Notes: generated by a model from the letters alone, not told the origin. A stretch of 64,000 nucleotides of DNA from Bacteroidota bacterium (GCA_023394415.1 JAEXAR010000019.1:10703-74702), one strand, 5' to 3'. Positions 1 through 10,180 are shown, numbered from the stretch's first letter. Made by a program: numbers and translations.

Positions 1-1
1 C

Positions 2-1210
2 CTGTCCACACTTACGGGAAAGTATGGTGAAGAAGGAGATCGCTTGATTTTTAAAATATTAAATTCAGGTGATTTTGCATCTAAAACCAATAATGAAAAC
101 TGGCAGAATAGAGATTCACAAAAACTGATTTCACAAATATCAGAAAAAGCCCTTCGCTATGACTTAACTGTGCCTTTTGCACGTTTTGTAGCCATGAATC
201 ACGGTCAACTCAATTTTCCTTTCAAACGTTACCAAATTCAACCCGTTTGGAGAGCAGATCGTCCACAAAAAGGACGTTTCAGAGAGTTTTACCAGTGTGA
301 TGCCGATGTTGTTGGTAGCGAAAGTCTTTGGCAGGAAGTAGAACTTGTACAACTTTATTTAAAATCATTCAAAGATTTGAAAGTTCCTGTAAAACTGCAC
401 ATTAACAATCGTAAAATCCTTTCAGGTTTGGCAGAGTTTGCCGGTATTTCAGATAGATTGATCGATTTTACGGTAGCTTTAGACAAACTTGATAAGATTG
501 GAAAAGAAGGTGTGATAAAAGAAATGACGGAGAAAGGCATTTCATCTGAAGCTATTGAAAAAGTAGATTTTCTCTTCAATCAGAATTTAAAAACCGAGGA
601 AGTTCTTCAAATTCTAAAAGATAATTTCACCAATACAGAAATCGGTAAAAAAGGCGTTGAAGAACTGGAATTTGTAGTTCAGAATTGCAAAAATATTGGC
701 ATTGAAGACGAATTGGTTTTCGATATTACATTGGCTCGAGGTTTAGATTATTATACAGGAGCCATTTTCGAAGTGAAAGCGCAGGGCATAGAAATGGGTT
801 CTGTGGGAGGAGGAGGAAGGTATGATAACCTTACAGAAGTTTTTGGGGTGAAGAACGTTCCGGGAATTGGGATTTCTTTCGGTCTCGACAGAATTTATCT
901 GGTAATGGAAGAATTAAACGTCTTCCCTGAAAATTCACAAACAGGCGTACAGTTTCTTTTTGCAAATTATGGTGAAAAAGAAGCTTTGGAAGCCACAAAA
1001 GTTATCGCCGAGCTTCGTAGAAAAGGTATTTCCAGTGAATTGTATCCTGAAAATGCTAAATTGAAAAAACAGTTTACCTATGCCGAGAAAAAAGGAATTC
1101 CTAATTTGGTGTTTTATGGTGAACAGGAAATTGCAACCCAAAACATTACTTTCAAAAACCTTGAAAACGGCGAACAAAAAACAGTTCCGCTTTCTGAATT
1201 TTTAAAGTAA
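2..1210 (+). CDS. hisS: Histidine--tRNA ligase, 5' end outside window
   Basis: Class II aminoacyl-tRNA synthetase that charges tRNA-His in the cytoplasm. The open frame runs in from the left edge (LTGKYGEEGDRLIFK is read before any start codon), so the true start lies upstream. The TTG at 44 is internal. About 402 residues are present out of the family's usual 420-460. Motif 2 is visible as FREFYQCDADVVG, the histidine-specific motif as ARGLDYYTGAIFEV, and motif 3 as GIGISFGLDRI, followed by a C-terminal anticodon-binding domain (FANYGEKEALEATKVIAELRRKGISSELYP). The stop is directly followed by the ATG of the DUF1835 gene, so the two are probably co-transcribed. Confidence 0.96.
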   Translation: MSTLTGKYGEEGDRLIFKILNSGDFASKTNNENWQNRDSQKLISQISEKALRYDLTVPFARFVAMNHGQLNFPFKRYQIQPVWRADRPQKGRFREFYQCDADVVGSESLWQEVELVQLYLKSFKDLKVPVKLHINNRKILSGLAEFAGISDRLIDFTVALDKLDKIGKEGVIKEMTEKGISSEAIEKVDFLFNQNLKTEEVLQILKDNFTNTEIGKKGVEELEFVVQNCKNIGIEDELVFDITLARGLDYYTGAIFEVKAQGIEMGSVGGGGRYDNLTEVFGVKNVPGIGISFGLDRIYLVMEELNVFPENSQTGVQFLFANYGEKEALEATKVIAELRRKGISSELYPENAKLKKQFTYAEKKGIPNLVFYGEQEIATQNITFKNLENGEQKTVPLSEFLK

Positions 1211-1891
1211 ATGAACATCTACCACATTCTGAATGGTGACTGTTTGGCAGAAAGTTTCCCGAAAAATCTGATTGGCGAAATCATTATTTGGCGTGAAGCT
1301 TTGGTAGACGGACCTCTTTCTGAAGAGAATTTTTTTAAAGTTAGGGAAGCTTACATTTCAACCTTCACTGAGGATTCGGATTACGAAAAAAAAGTAATTT
1401 CTGAATTCACGAAAATTAAAAATATTGAAGATGGTTCACAAGTTTATTTCTGGTTTGAAGATGATTTGTTTTGCCAAGTTAATTTCTGGTTTTTAATTTC
1501 ATTTTTAAAGCAAAAATCGGTTTCCAAGTTTCGAGTTTTCCCAAGAAATCAACGTAAAGGTTTTGCATTTTCTGATGAAGAAGAATTGTTGAGCTTAAAA
1601 GATGAGGCTCAACTTATTAGCGATTCTGAAATAGATACCATCATAACACTTTGGCAGGATTACCAAAGAAATGCCTTGAAGAAAGAATATCCAACATCTC
1701 AAATTGTAAGAAACCTTCCGGAGATTTTAATAGCTCAAGAAAATAGATTTAATGGTGTTTTAACAGGATATTTGAAAGAACTATTACATTCTGATTCTGA
1801 ATTTAAAACTATTATTAAAAAATTCCAAAAAAATTATCCTATTTATGGTTTTGGTGATTTACAATTGAAAAACTTACTAAAAGATTTGTAA
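1211..1891 (+). CDS. DUF1835 domain-containing protein
   Basis: A protein of 226 residues. Its N-terminus (MNIYHILNGDCLAESF, then EIIIWREALVDGPL) has the pattern of the DUF1835 family, found in many Bacteroidota and Firmicutes and without a proven function. There is no signal peptide or membrane segment, so it is probably cytoplasmic. The ATG follows the hisS stop codon with no gap, which makes translational coupling to hisS likely. The C-terminal half (LWQDYQRNALKKEYPTSQIV onward) is charged and helical. No catalytic motif is recognisable. The family call is good; the role is unknown. Confidence 0.8.
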   Translation: MNIYHILNGDCLAESFPKNLIGEIIIWREALVDGPLSEENFFKVREAYISTFTEDSDYEKKVISEFTKIKNIEDGSQVYFWFEDDLFCQVNFWFLISFLKQKSVSKFRVFPRNQRKGFAFSDEEELLSLKDEAQLISDSEIDTIITLWQDYQRNALKKEYPTSQIVRNLPEILIAQENRFNGVLTGYLKELLHSDSEFKTIIKKFQKNYPIYGFGDLQLKNLLKDL

Positions 1892-1974
1892 ATCGTTTAT
1901 GTTGTGAGAGAAGTAGGCTAATCAATTATAAAACTTAATAATTTAAAAAAAAGCATAAAACTAAATAATAACCA

Positions 1975-2775
1975 ATGGAAAATTATCTAGACATCAACCG
2001 CAATTCGTGGAATGCCAAAGTAGAACCACATCTAAAATCTGATTTTTACTTTGTAGAAGAATTCATCAAGGGTAAAACATCGTTAAACTCTATTGAACTT
2101 GAACTTTTAGGTAATATTTCAGGTAAAGACATATTGCATTTGCAGTGTCATTTTGGCCAAGATAGTATTGTGCTTTCACGTTTGGGAGCCAATGTTACAG
2201 GGATTGATTTATCAGATAAAGCCATAGAAACTGCAAAGGATTTAGCTCAAAAATGTGGCACTGATACGCAGTTTTTAGTTTCGGATGTGTATGAATTGCC
2301 CCAGAATTTAAATAAGAAGTTTGATATCGTTTATACTTCATACGGCACAATTGGTTGGTTACCGGATTTGAATAAATGGGCTGAAGTCATTTCTTATTTC
2401 CTAAAACCAGGTGGTAAACTGGTATTTGTAGAGTTTCATCCTTTTGTGTGGATGTACGATGATGATTTTACACACATCAAATATCATTATTTCAACAAAG
2501 GAGCCATAGCAGAAACATACGAAGGCACTTATGCTGACAAATCTGCCGATTTGAAGCAGGGATACGTGATGTGGAACCATCCAACTTCGGAAGTTTTAAA
2601 CTCACTAATTCAAAATAATTTAGAGATTAACTATTTTAACGAGTATGATTGGTCGCCTTACGATTGCTTTTTGCATAACGAAAAAATAGGAGAGAAGCAG
2701 TACAGAATTCCCCAGTTTGGTGACAAAGTGCCACACGTTTTTGCAATAGGTGCCACAAAAAAATCCGACAGGTAA
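1975..2775 (+). CDS. Class I SAM-dependent methyltransferase
   Basis: A 266-residue protein with a Rossmann methyltransferase core. Motif I is degenerate (DILHLQCHFGQDSIVLSRLGANVTGIDLS: Leu-Gln-Cys-His replaces the usual Asp-x-Gly-x-Gly), followed by the acidic ribose-binding GIDLSDKAIETAK and post-I VSDVYELP. This variant motif I is common in small-molecule methyltransferases of the Methyltransf_11/25 group. The C-terminal part (FHPFVWMYDDDFTHIKYHYF) probably forms the substrate lid. The substrate cannot be told. The gene stands alone, 83 bases after the DUF1835 gene, and its stop codon lies inside the stem of a strong terminator. Confidence 0.85.
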   Translation: MENYLDINRNSWNAKVEPHLKSDFYFVEEFIKGKTSLNSIELELLGNISGKDILHLQCHFGQDSIVLSRLGANVTGIDLSDKAIETAKDLAQKCGTDTQFLVSDVYELPQNLNKKFDIVYTSYGTIGWLPDLNKWAEVISYFLKPGGKLVFVEFHPFVWMYDDDFTHIKYHYFNKGAIAETYEGTYADKSADLKQGYVMWNHPTSEVLNSLIQNNLEINYFNEYDWSPYDCFLHNEKIGEKQYRIPQFGDKVPHVFAIGATKKSDR

Positions 2776-2796
2776 AATTAATTACCTGTCGGATTT
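2761..2796 (+). terminator. Terminator of the methyltransferase gene
   Basis: Perfect 15-bp inverted repeat (2761-2775 with 2782-2796) around a 6-base loop, A-rich before and T-rich after. The gene's TAA stop (2773-2775) forms the top of the stem, so translation to the end would melt the hairpin. Confidence 0.85.
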
Positions 2797-2831
2797 TCTG
2801 TAATATGAATGTGAAAATTAATCTTTATTGA

Positions 2832-3101
2832 TTAGTTGAAAGATTGTTTTGCATCAGTAGCTACATCTTCAACTTTGTTTTCAGCTTTTTTTGCAAATTC
2901 GTTGGCTTTATCTTGTACTTGAGAAGCCATATTGTTTGCTTTGTCTTTCAACTCGTTACCATATTTTGTAAGGTTATCTTTTGCAGTATTTATTTTGTCT
3001 TTTACTGCTTGTTGTTGCTCAGGTGTAGAGTTTTTGTATTTCCAAAATGCAAAAGCACCTAATCCTAGTAAAGCTAATAAGCCATTTGTTTTATTACCCA
3101 T
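2832..3101 (-). CDS. Small membrane-anchored, coiled-coil protein (YtxH-like)
   Basis: An 89-residue protein. Residues 6-22 (NGLLALLGLGAFAFWKY) form one short hydrophobic segment near the N-terminus. The rest is a charged amphipathic helix rich in Lys, Asp, Ala and Asn with repeated D-K-A spacing (DKINTAKDNL, DKANNMASQVQDKANEF, KKAENKVEDVATDAKQSF). This apolipoprotein-like layout is typical of YtxH-type and stress-related membrane proteins. Function is unknown; a role in membrane or stress physiology is inference. It is a single-gene unit between two terminators, downstream of and convergent with the methyltransferase gene. Confidence 0.75.
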   Translation of the reverse strand: MGNKTNGLLALLGLGAFAFWKYKNSTPEQQQAVKDKINTAKDNLTKYGNELKDKANNMASQVQDKANEFAKKAENKVEDVATDAKQSFN

Positions 3102-3228
3102 AATTTTTGTTTTTAATTAATAATTTATTTGATATTTGATATAATGTAAAATGCGTGCCAAAAAATCTTTCAGACTATTAAAGTTTTGTTAAAAAGATTA
3201 GATTGTTAATTTGTAATTATAAATAAAA

Positions 3229-3252
3229 AATCCTGCCAATCTTGGCAGGATT
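3229..3252 (-). terminator. Terminator of porU-porV
   Basis: Inverted repeat AATCCTGCCAA / TTGGCAGGATT, followed on the minus strand by TTTTTTATTT, 23 bases after the porV stop. Confidence 0.85.
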
Positions 3253-3274
3253 ATATCAATTAAGGATGAGTTAT

Positions 3275-4435
3275 TTAGTAATCAGCATTAGAAGATTCCT
3301 CACCGATATTCCAAGTTAAGCCAAATCTTAAAGTATTATCAAGAGCTGAATTAACTTTAGAAGTATTAATAAGGTAAGAAAGATCCAAACCGAAAGACTG
3401 ATATTTAAGCCCAACACCAACTGTAGCGAATTGTCTGCCACCTTGTTCAGCACTTTCGTGAAAATATCCTGTTCTTACGGCAAAAGCATCATCATAAGAA
3501 TATTCTATAGCACCACTAAGCATTATACTTTTTGGGTTGCTGAATGATTTACCGATACCCGACATTACTCCTACGTTAGGAACATCATAAATTGGGTTTC
3601 CGTTGGAGTCTGTACCTGTAACTTCAGGTCCGGGAACCAAAAGTTTTGAAGCTTCTGCGGAGATGCCAACTTTGTTTAGATCGTCTATATATAAATCATA
3701 ACCAGCTCCCAATCTTGCCATTGTAGGAAGATAAGAGCGAGATTCTTCATCACCGGTATAATCTAGCCTTGGACCAAGATTCTGAACTGCCCAACCTGCA
3801 CGTGCTTGACCTTCGTAATCTCCAAAAGAACTGTGTTTTTCACTTTGGAAATATCCGGCTACATCCACAGCAAAAGTATTTGCCGGTTTTAGCGTATTGT
3901 CAGAATTAAATCCACCTGATAAATCAGAACGGATGAATCTTCCAGTAACTGCCATAGAGTATGTATCAGACAATTTAAGACCATAAGCAACATCTACTGC
4001 AAATTCATTAGGTTTAGCAATACCATCGCTTACAACTTCTGAACCTACAATTCTGGTAAGATCCACATCACCCATATTGAAATAGTAGATGCTGGCTGAA
4101 ATCGTAGCACGTTCCTCTTCACCCAAAAAACGATGATAAGCTCCATAAAGAAGAAATACATCGTTGGTAAGTTTGCTCATGTAAGGCGTATAATTTACAC
4201 CAACCGCTGAAGTGGTTTTGCTAAATGGATATTTTGCAGCATTCCAAAATTGTGAAAATGCATCTGTAGAGGTGGTGACACCTTGATCTCCCATACCTCC
4301 GGCTCTTGCGTCCGGTGAAATTCTTAAAAATGGTGCTCCTGTAAGTACAGGTCGGATTTCATTTAAGTTTTGAGCCGAAATTGTTGTGGCAAGACCTAAA
4401 CTTAAACCTAAAAATAGTTTGGATTTTAAGTTCAT
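3275..4435 (-). CDS. porV: Type IX secretion system outer membrane protein PorV
   Basis: PorV (also called LptO or PG27) is a FadL-type outer membrane beta-barrel. It shuttles C-terminal-domain cargo from the type IX translocon to the attachment complex that contains PorU. The protein has 386 residues with a signal peptide (residues 1-21, ending ATTISAQ). The conserved N-terminus is clear: VLTGAPFLRISPDARAGGMGDQGVTT, then FWNAAKYPF. The end, LRFGLTWNIGEE, is a typical last barrel strand. It lies 26 bases after porU on the same strand, so porU-porV form an operon, with gldJ diverging on the other side. This grouping is well known in flavobacteria. Very sure. Confidence 0.96.
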   Translation of the reverse strand: MNLKSKLFLGLSLGLATTISAQNLNEIRPVLTGAPFLRISPDARAGGMGDQGVTTSTDAFSQFWNAAKYPFSKTTSAVGVNYTPYMSKLTNDVFLLYGAYHRFLGEEERATISASIYYFNMGDVDLTRIVGSEVVSDGIAKPNEFAVDVAYGLKLSDTYSMAVTGRFIRSDLSGGFNSDNTLKPANTFAVDVAGYFQSEKHSSFGDYEGQARAGWAVQNLGPRLDYTGDEESRSYLPTMARLGAGYDLYIDDLNKVGISAEASKLLVPGPEVTGTDSNGNPIYDVPNVGVMSGIGKSFSNPKSIMLSGAIEYSYDDAFAVRTGYFHESAEQGGRQFATVGVGLKYQSFGLDLSYLINTSKVNSALDNTLRFGLTWNIGEESSNADY

Positions 4436-4461
4436 ATAATTAAGTGTTTATTTTTTTATAG

Positions 4462-7400
4462 TTATTTCAGAAGTACCATTTTTTCCACTCCGGTGGCACT
4501 TCCTTTACATTTATCTTGGTTTTGGCTTTTTACAAAAACTTTGTAAATATAGGTTCCTTTCCCTACGGTATCACCATAATCATCTTTTCCATCCCATTCA
4601 ATAGCCTGTCTTGGTGTTCTGTAACCTTGCATAAAAGGTTCTGATGATACAGGCATTGATAATGTTCTTACTAGTTTTCCGCTGATGGTAAAAATCTGTA
4701 CATTCACATCCAGCAAATCATCACAATTATGCTCGAAATGTATATAGGTTTTATCTGTAAATGGATTTGGCCAATTTAGTAATTTATTTACAATTAGTTT
4801 TTGTTCACTTTCACTCTTTACTACAAAGTTTAACGTAGCTGTAGTAGAATTATTGTTGATGTCCCATACTTTAAAAGTTAACTGATGAGGTCCGGGTGCA
4901 AGATTTCTAAAAGGGTAGGTTACATTTCCTTTCTGAAAATCAGCTAGAGAAAGGTTTACACAGCCATTACCTTCACCTGCAGAATAAAAATCGTTTAGAA
5001 CTACAGTATTAATTACTTGTCCATCAAGGATAACAGTTATGTCGTGTCCTATTCCCGATCCGGTAGAGTTAATTCCTGTATTATCAGTGATGCAAGCTAA
5101 AAGTGTAGGGTTTTGATCAGTTATTCCACCATCTGCAAAATTGGTATTATTCATAAATAAATTCACTTTTGGTGGTTCATTGTCGTTTATACCATTTTCA
5201 TTAATGCCTCCAATCTTATAATTCTGATTATTGTAAACATCTATCGCAGCCGATTTTGCTGTATCAAAATTATCAGCATAAAGAAGTATTCTTCCATCAC
5301 CTATTTCGTAATTAATATCTTTTGGAACATAAAACTCTACCAGATATTTTCCATTTTCAGCTTTTCCAGCAGATTTTACAATGGCACTACCTTCTTCTGT
5401 AAATTGTAAAGGCGGATTTAAGCCGGGAGATTTATCATTATTAAGTGTTGTTTTATTAAGTCTTTTATCAAAAATATTAACGACAACTTTTCCATTAAAT
5501 GATGTGTCTACGCTTCCATCCGTTTTAAGAACCTGTCCTGAAATTTTAACAAAATCTAATGCTCTGAATTGCCCAGGAACAGGACTCTCAATGTTGTCTA
5601 TGGTTAAAAGTTGCTTCGGTCGGCTCAATTTCATTGCAGGGTCACCAAGGAAATTTACTTTTAAATGGTTGGCATCTGGACCTTTTTCAATTTTTGCTGA
5701 AAGGTGTGCATCACCAAGCCTATAGAAGTCATTATTTTGAAGTTTGAAAATCCAATTGGTAAATAACCCTGTGAAGGTTCTTCCGTACGGAACTCCAATA
5801 GCTCTACTGGAAGTTACCATAGCTGCAGCTCCTCCGGATTTTAGTTTTATAACTTGCTCACCAGCAGAGCGAACATCAGGTTCGTCCCATAATGTAAATT
5901 CACAAGTGATTGTGGATACTAATGGAAATCTGCTGTATACGGGTGAAAAGTTATTAAAATTATAAATCTCATTTATGGTTAATACTCTTTCCTGTGCCCA
6001 TCCATTAATACCTCCGTGTCCAAAATAGAACATATAAAGGCTGTTTCCTACATCGTTGAGTATGGCTTGGTTAACTTGTGGATAGATTTGTCCTGCCGAA
6101 GAGGTTTCAGCAGCAAAAGCGTCTAGATACAGTTTTCTAATGTTATATTCTTTTCGTTCTGTACCAATTTCAAAATTATTGACTAAAGCCGTATTCATAA
6201 CATTATGAAATGGGCTTCCACCATCATAATCATCATCCACAATAAAATCAAGCTTCATTCTCCATACACCAAATGGGGTAGATTGTCCCGGAAGTGCATT
6301 GTAATAAGAAAGGGTTTTATCAATTAAAAGTTTAGCTTCAGCAAGATTAGATGCAGGAAGTCTACCAATAGGAATACTAGGCAAATTTCCACTTAGATAA
6401 GAGCTGCTTTGCTGATTCGTCATTACAAAATAATCATCTGTTACGAAAGTGCTGATGTAGTTGCTGCTGTCTTCACTTTGGTAGCTGGGAATTATATTAT
6501 CATTGTTTGGCGTTTTATCCTTATAATCATAACTGGTATCGCCTAGAAGAAATACATATTTTAAACCACCTTTTTCGTTTTTCAGTTTTGTTACGAAATC
6601 TCTTATGGCAGTAATATCTTTACTTCCGCTACTAAATTCATTATAAATTTTTGATACATCTGTTACCGCTGTGTTAAACCCACTTATATTTTTGTGATAA
6701 TCAGAAAGCCTTTGGGCTTCACCAAGCATTTCCGTTTTAGTAATTAATAAATAATCAATATTCTGCAAACCACTTAAGTCCTGATTTTCAAGTTTAGTTA
6801 CAAAAAGAGGTGAAAACGATGCAGAATTATTGAATGCTACGAATTCATTATTATAAGTTTGTGAATTAGCGATATACGCAGCATTGAAATTAGCGTTGTT
6901 GCCAGATTTATTTATTTTTCTTTTGGCATTAGTGTGATCTGAAACATCCCAAACCTGTTCCGCAGCAGAAGCATTAGCAATCGTGAAGCCATAATGGGTT
7001 CCACTGCCTTCCTCAAAATCATAAAAACGAAAATTCATTTGTGAATTATTGAAAATAAGATCTTCTTTATACATCACTTCTGTATAATCAAAGAAAAAAC
7101 TTCCGTTTGGGTTGGGAGATATGTTGGGTGTTATATTGATATTAATTTCATTTCCTGTAAGCCCTGTTGTATAACCACTGAAGCTTGTTAGCTTCAAAAA
7201 TCCGCTCATATCATTAGGTATAGTTTGGTTATATTCGTTACTGCCATTAATATTAAACTTAATGCTGTTGTTTTGTGATTTATAAGAAACTACCGATGTT
7301 CTATAATAAATGTTGTCATCACTACGAATTGGAGTTCTTTTATTGAATTTAACTGTTTTGGTTGTAGTAATAGGATCTCCAACCCAAACTCTTCCCAGCT

Positions 7401-8388
7401 TTAGTAAATTGGTCTTTTCTTCGTTAATGAATTGATAATCATCAAACCTGCTTTCCAAAGAAGAAGGTAATGCTAAATCTTCATCTTGTACTCTCTTACC
7501 GGGACCAATATCAAAGTTGATAAAATAGTATGCAAAATCATCGTAAATGTTGTTTAAGTGAAGGCTTCTGTCGTTTCTAGTTTCATTTCTTGTATTTCTT
7601 TGGTAACCATTGTATCCACTGTTATAAAGATTAAATCCATTTGGTCCCTGCGCATAAAATAAAGCGTAATCTTCATCATTCCAAACGCCGTCATTTTCTC
7701 CCACAACTTGTATGGCATTTTCTTGTAGAGACGGATATCTGAAATCATGGTTAAATTCAGGTAACATCAAACCACCGTTTCCATAAATTCTAAAATTTTT
7801 CGGATTAACGTTAGATATGTTTATGCCATTATCAGTGAGGAACTTCTTTGTTATTTTGAAAATTCCCGATTTATCGACTTTAATTTTATAGAAAGTTCCG
7901 GATTTTAGAGGATTTTCAGTAGTGATATTGGCCATTCTCGATGTAGATGCAGCTCTAGCTGTAGCATCAGAATTATTTGAGAGAATGGTAAAAGATTTTA
8001 GGCGGTATATATTATTTTTCTCATATTTCAATGCGGAAATTCTGGTGTTATAATATTGTGCCTGTTCATTTTCATTAAAATAGGTATTGGTACCGAATTG
8101 ATCTGTATCGGGTATTTGCAGCTCATTAAGGTCAAAAAGATCCTTGCGCGAAATTTTCTCCCATTGCAAATTACTTACAGAGATTTTCTTATGATCAGCT
8201 TTTCCTTTTATATTGATATATACGTTATTGCCATCAGCTTCATAGCCAGGATGGTTGAATTTAGGATATGTTTTTTTCTCAAAACCGTAATCTATCGTTT
8301 CAGAACCTTCCCAGGAAACTGAAATGTTTTGTGAAAAAATGCTAATACTAAAAAGAGTAATAAGAAGCGTAAAAGTAAATTTGTACAT
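4462..8388 (-). CDS. porU: Type IX secretion system sortase PorU
   Basis: PorU is the surface peptidase of the gingipain (C25) family that removes the C-terminal signal of type IX cargo and couples the cargo to a lipid anchor. The protein has 1308 residues: signal peptide 1-19 (ending SIFSQ), a long beta-rich N-terminal region, the C25 domain at about 526-916, and a C-terminal FlgD/CTD-like domain at about 1196-1308 (WPNPFTDKTYIHF, then GKLVRTL and GKGTYIYKVFVKS). The catalytic His is in FYFGHGGING (about residue 790) and the Cys in STITCEFTLWDEP (about 829), so the enzyme looks active. It precedes porV by 26 bases and diverges from gldJ. Confidence 0.96.
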   Translation of the reverse strand: MYKFTFTLLITLFSISIFSQNISVSWEGSETIDYGFEKKTYPKFNHPGYEADGNNVYINIKGKADHKKISVSNLQWEKISRKDLFDLNELQIPDTDQFGTNTYFNENEQAQYYNTRISALKYEKNNIYRLKSFTILSNNSDATARAASTSRMANITTENPLKSGTFYKIKVDKSGIFKITKKFLTDNGINISNVNPKNFRIYGNGGLMLPEFNHDFRYPSLQENAIQVVGENDGVWNDEDYALFYAQGPNGFNLYNSGYNGYQRNTRNETRNDRSLHLNNIYDDFAYYFINFDIGPGKRVQDEDLALPSSLESRFDDYQFINEEKTNLLKLGRVWVGDPITTTKTVKFNKRTPIRSDDNIYYRTSVVSYKSQNNSIKFNINGSNEYNQTIPNDMSGFLKLTSFSGYTTGLTGNEININITPNISPNPNGSFFFDYTEVMYKEDLIFNNSQMNFRFYDFEEGSGTHYGFTIANASAAEQVWDVSDHTNAKRKINKSGNNANFNAAYIANSQTYNNEFVAFNNSASFSPLFVTKLENQDLSGLQNIDYLLITKTEMLGEAQRLSDYHKNISGFNTAVTDVSKIYNEFSSGSKDITAIRDFVTKLKNEKGGLKYVFLLGDTSYDYKDKTPNNDNIIPSYQSEDSSNYISTFVTDDYFVMTNQQSSSYLSGNLPSIPIGRLPASNLAEAKLLIDKTLSYYNALPGQSTPFGVWRMKLDFIVDDDYDGGSPFHNVMNTALVNNFEIGTERKEYNIRKLYLDAFAAETSSAGQIYPQVNQAILNDVGNSLYMFYFGHGGINGWAQERVLTINEIYNFNNFSPVYSRFPLVSTITCEFTLWDEPDVRSAGEQVIKLKSGGAAAMVTSSRAIGVPYGRTFTGLFTNWIFKLQNNDFYRLGDAHLSAKIEKGPDANHLKVNFLGDPAMKLSRPKQLLTIDNIESPVPGQFRALDFVKISGQVLKTDGSVDTSFNGKVVVNIFDKRLNKTTLNNDKSPGLNPPLQFTEEGSAIVKSAGKAENGKYLVEFYVPKDINYEIGDGRILLYADNFDTAKSAAIDVYNNQNYKIGGINENGINDNEPPKVNLFMNNTNFADGGITDQNPTLLACITDNTGINSTGSGIGHDITVILDGQVINTVVLNDFYSAGEGNGCVNLSLADFQKGNVTYPFRNLAPGPHQLTFKVWDINNNSTTATLNFVVKSESEQKLIVNKLLNWPNPFTDKTYIHFEHNCDDLLDVNVQIFTISGKLVRTLSMPVSSEPFMQGYRTPRQAIEWDGKDDYGDTVGKGTYIYKVFVKSQNQDKCKGSATGVEKMVLLK

Positions 8389-8547
8389 CTGTGTTTGTTT
8401 ACGGATACAAAATAAACGAATTTTTTAAAAAATTAATATGAAACAAAATAAAATTTAATTAATAACGTTTTGCTAAAAAAAGTTAAAACTAATTTGATTT
8501 ATTAAATTATTTCTTTTTTCTTTGTATTTAGAAATTTTTATAACTAT

Positions 8548-10161
8548 ATGAAAAGAATTAAACTGTTTTCTGTTCTGGCTTTAAGCTCGGTTATGGTTTT
8601 GTTGAGCTGTGGTGGTGGAAACACTAAAAATGGAGGTGGCACAAAACGCTTTACCAGTATGACAGGTTGGAAGCCTAATGACCAAAAAGGTTGGTTTTTT
8701 ACAGGAAAGCAAGAAAAACAGAAAGGTTGGCCAAATATGGTATATGTAGAAGGAGGAACCTTCACTATGGGCTTGGTGAAAGATGATGTAATGCACGATT
8801 GGAATAATACCCCTAGAAGAATGCAAGTAAGTTCATTCTTTATTGGCGAAACCGAAATCACCAATTACGATTATCGTGCTTATGTCACTTGGCTAAAGTA
8901 TGTTTTCCCACCATCAGATCCTAATTTTAAAGATATTTATACAGGAGCATTGCCGGATACTTTAGTTTGGAACAATGAACTTTCTAGAAATGATTTTGCG
9001 GAAACTTATTTCCGTTCTCCTGAATATGATTTTTATCCGGTTGTAGGTGTTTCTTGGTTGCAGGCTTCCAGATATTGCGAATGGTTAACGGATAGAGCTA
9101 ACGAAAGAGCTTTAATGGATAAAGGCGTTATATCAAAAGACCTTTATGTAAATGATGCCAACAATCAAGGGCAAAGTTCATTCACATTAGATAAATATAA
9201 AGCTAATGATACTGCCATGCAGCAGTATATCGATCAGCAAAGAGCACAAAGAGCAACAGGTATTAAAACTACTAACCAAAGAATCTTGGCAGCTAACAGA
9301 AATGCAACTTCTGGTGTAGTTGAAAAATTCAGGCTTCCTACTGAAGTTGAATGGGAATTTGCAGCTCTAGGACTTCAAAAAAATCGTGAGTATAATAACT
9401 ATACCGATAAAAAACCTATGATTGATGAACTTAGAGGAACTAAAGGAAGAAACAGAGGGATGTTCCTTGAAAACTTTAAGTATAGCAGAGGTGATTACTC
9501 CGGAGTAGCAGGATGGAAAAACGATGGTTCTGCAATTACTGCTGATGTAAAACAATATTCATCAAATGATTTAGGTATCTATGGTATGTATGGAAACGTT
9601 GCAGAATGGACTGCTGATGTTTACAGACCTATTATTGATACAGAAGGCAATGATTTCAACTATTATAGAGGAAATGTTTCTAAACAAACTGTAAAAAATG
9701 CTGACGGTACCTTTAAGGCGATTGATGGAACTAATGTTAAGTTTGATACTTTAGCAGATGGTAGAAGAGTTTACAAAGGCTTACCGGGACAATATGAGAG
9801 AGAAGTTGTTGCAGACCAAAGAAATTATAGAGATGGTGATTTTATGTCTTCATTAGAAGCGGGTTATGGTAGAGAAGTAGACAGTTCAACAGCAGCAAAT
9901 TTCTCAATGTATAATTCGCCTGTTAAAAGATTTATTGTTGATAGCAGAGGAAGAGTAAAACTTCAAAAAGATACCAGTGTAAGAACTTCTGATATTTCTG
10001 ATGAAATCAGAGTTATTAAAGGTGGTTCTTGGAAAGATACAGCTTATTGGCTTGATCCGGGACAAAGAAGATACAGAGACCAAGCAAAAGCTTATGGTTG
10101 GGTTGGTTTCCGTGTAGCACAGGATGCTAAAACAAGCGGAAAAGGTAGAACAAAAAGATAA
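8548..10161 (+). CDS. gldJ: Gliding motility / type IX secretion lipoprotein GldJ
   Basis: GldJ is an outer-membrane lipoprotein needed for gliding in flavobacteria and for stability of GldK and hence type IX secretion. The protein has 537 residues with a lipoprotein signal peptide (lipobox LLSC, Cys21). A formylglycine-generating-enzyme-like (SUMF1) fold covers about residues 65-527: MVYVEGGTFTMG, then FFIGETEITNYDYRAYV, FRLPTEVEWEFAA, YGMYGNVAEWTADVY and GGSWKDTAYWLDPGQRR. It is expected to be structural, not enzymatic. The C-terminal tail is short and basic. It diverges from porU and is followed by its own terminator and murF, an order often seen in this class. Confidence 0.96.
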   Translation: MKRIKLFSVLALSSVMVLLSCGGGNTKNGGGTKRFTSMTGWKPNDQKGWFFTGKQEKQKGWPNMVYVEGGTFTMGLVKDDVMHDWNNTPRRMQVSSFFIGETEITNYDYRAYVTWLKYVFPPSDPNFKDIYTGALPDTLVWNNELSRNDFAETYFRSPEYDFYPVVGVSWLQASRYCEWLTDRANERALMDKGVISKDLYVNDANNQGQSSFTLDKYKANDTAMQQYIDQQRAQRATGIKTTNQRILAANRNATSGVVEKFRLPTEVEWEFAALGLQKNREYNNYTDKKPMIDELRGTKGRNRGMFLENFKYSRGDYSGVAGWKNDGSAITADVKQYSSNDLGIYGMYGNVAEWTADVYRPIIDTEGNDFNYYRGNVSKQTVKNADGTFKAIDGTNVKFDTLADGRRVYKGLPGQYEREVVADQRNYRDGDFMSSLEAGYGREVDSSTAANFSMYNSPVKRFIVDSRGRVKLQKDTSVRTSDISDEIRVIKGGSWKDTAYWLDPGQRRYRDQAKAYGWVGFRVAQDAKTSGKGRTKR

Positions 10162-10180
10162 ATATCTTAAAATATTATAG

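Noticed and set aside
44..60. TTG at 44 as the start of hisS
   Set aside because: The frame is open to the left edge and the residues before it (GKYGEEGDR) are conserved HisRS sequence, so the gene is cut by the window.
5381..5965. Plus-strand open frames inside porU
   Set aside because: They are antisense to a conserved, well-supported gene and have no protein-like composition.
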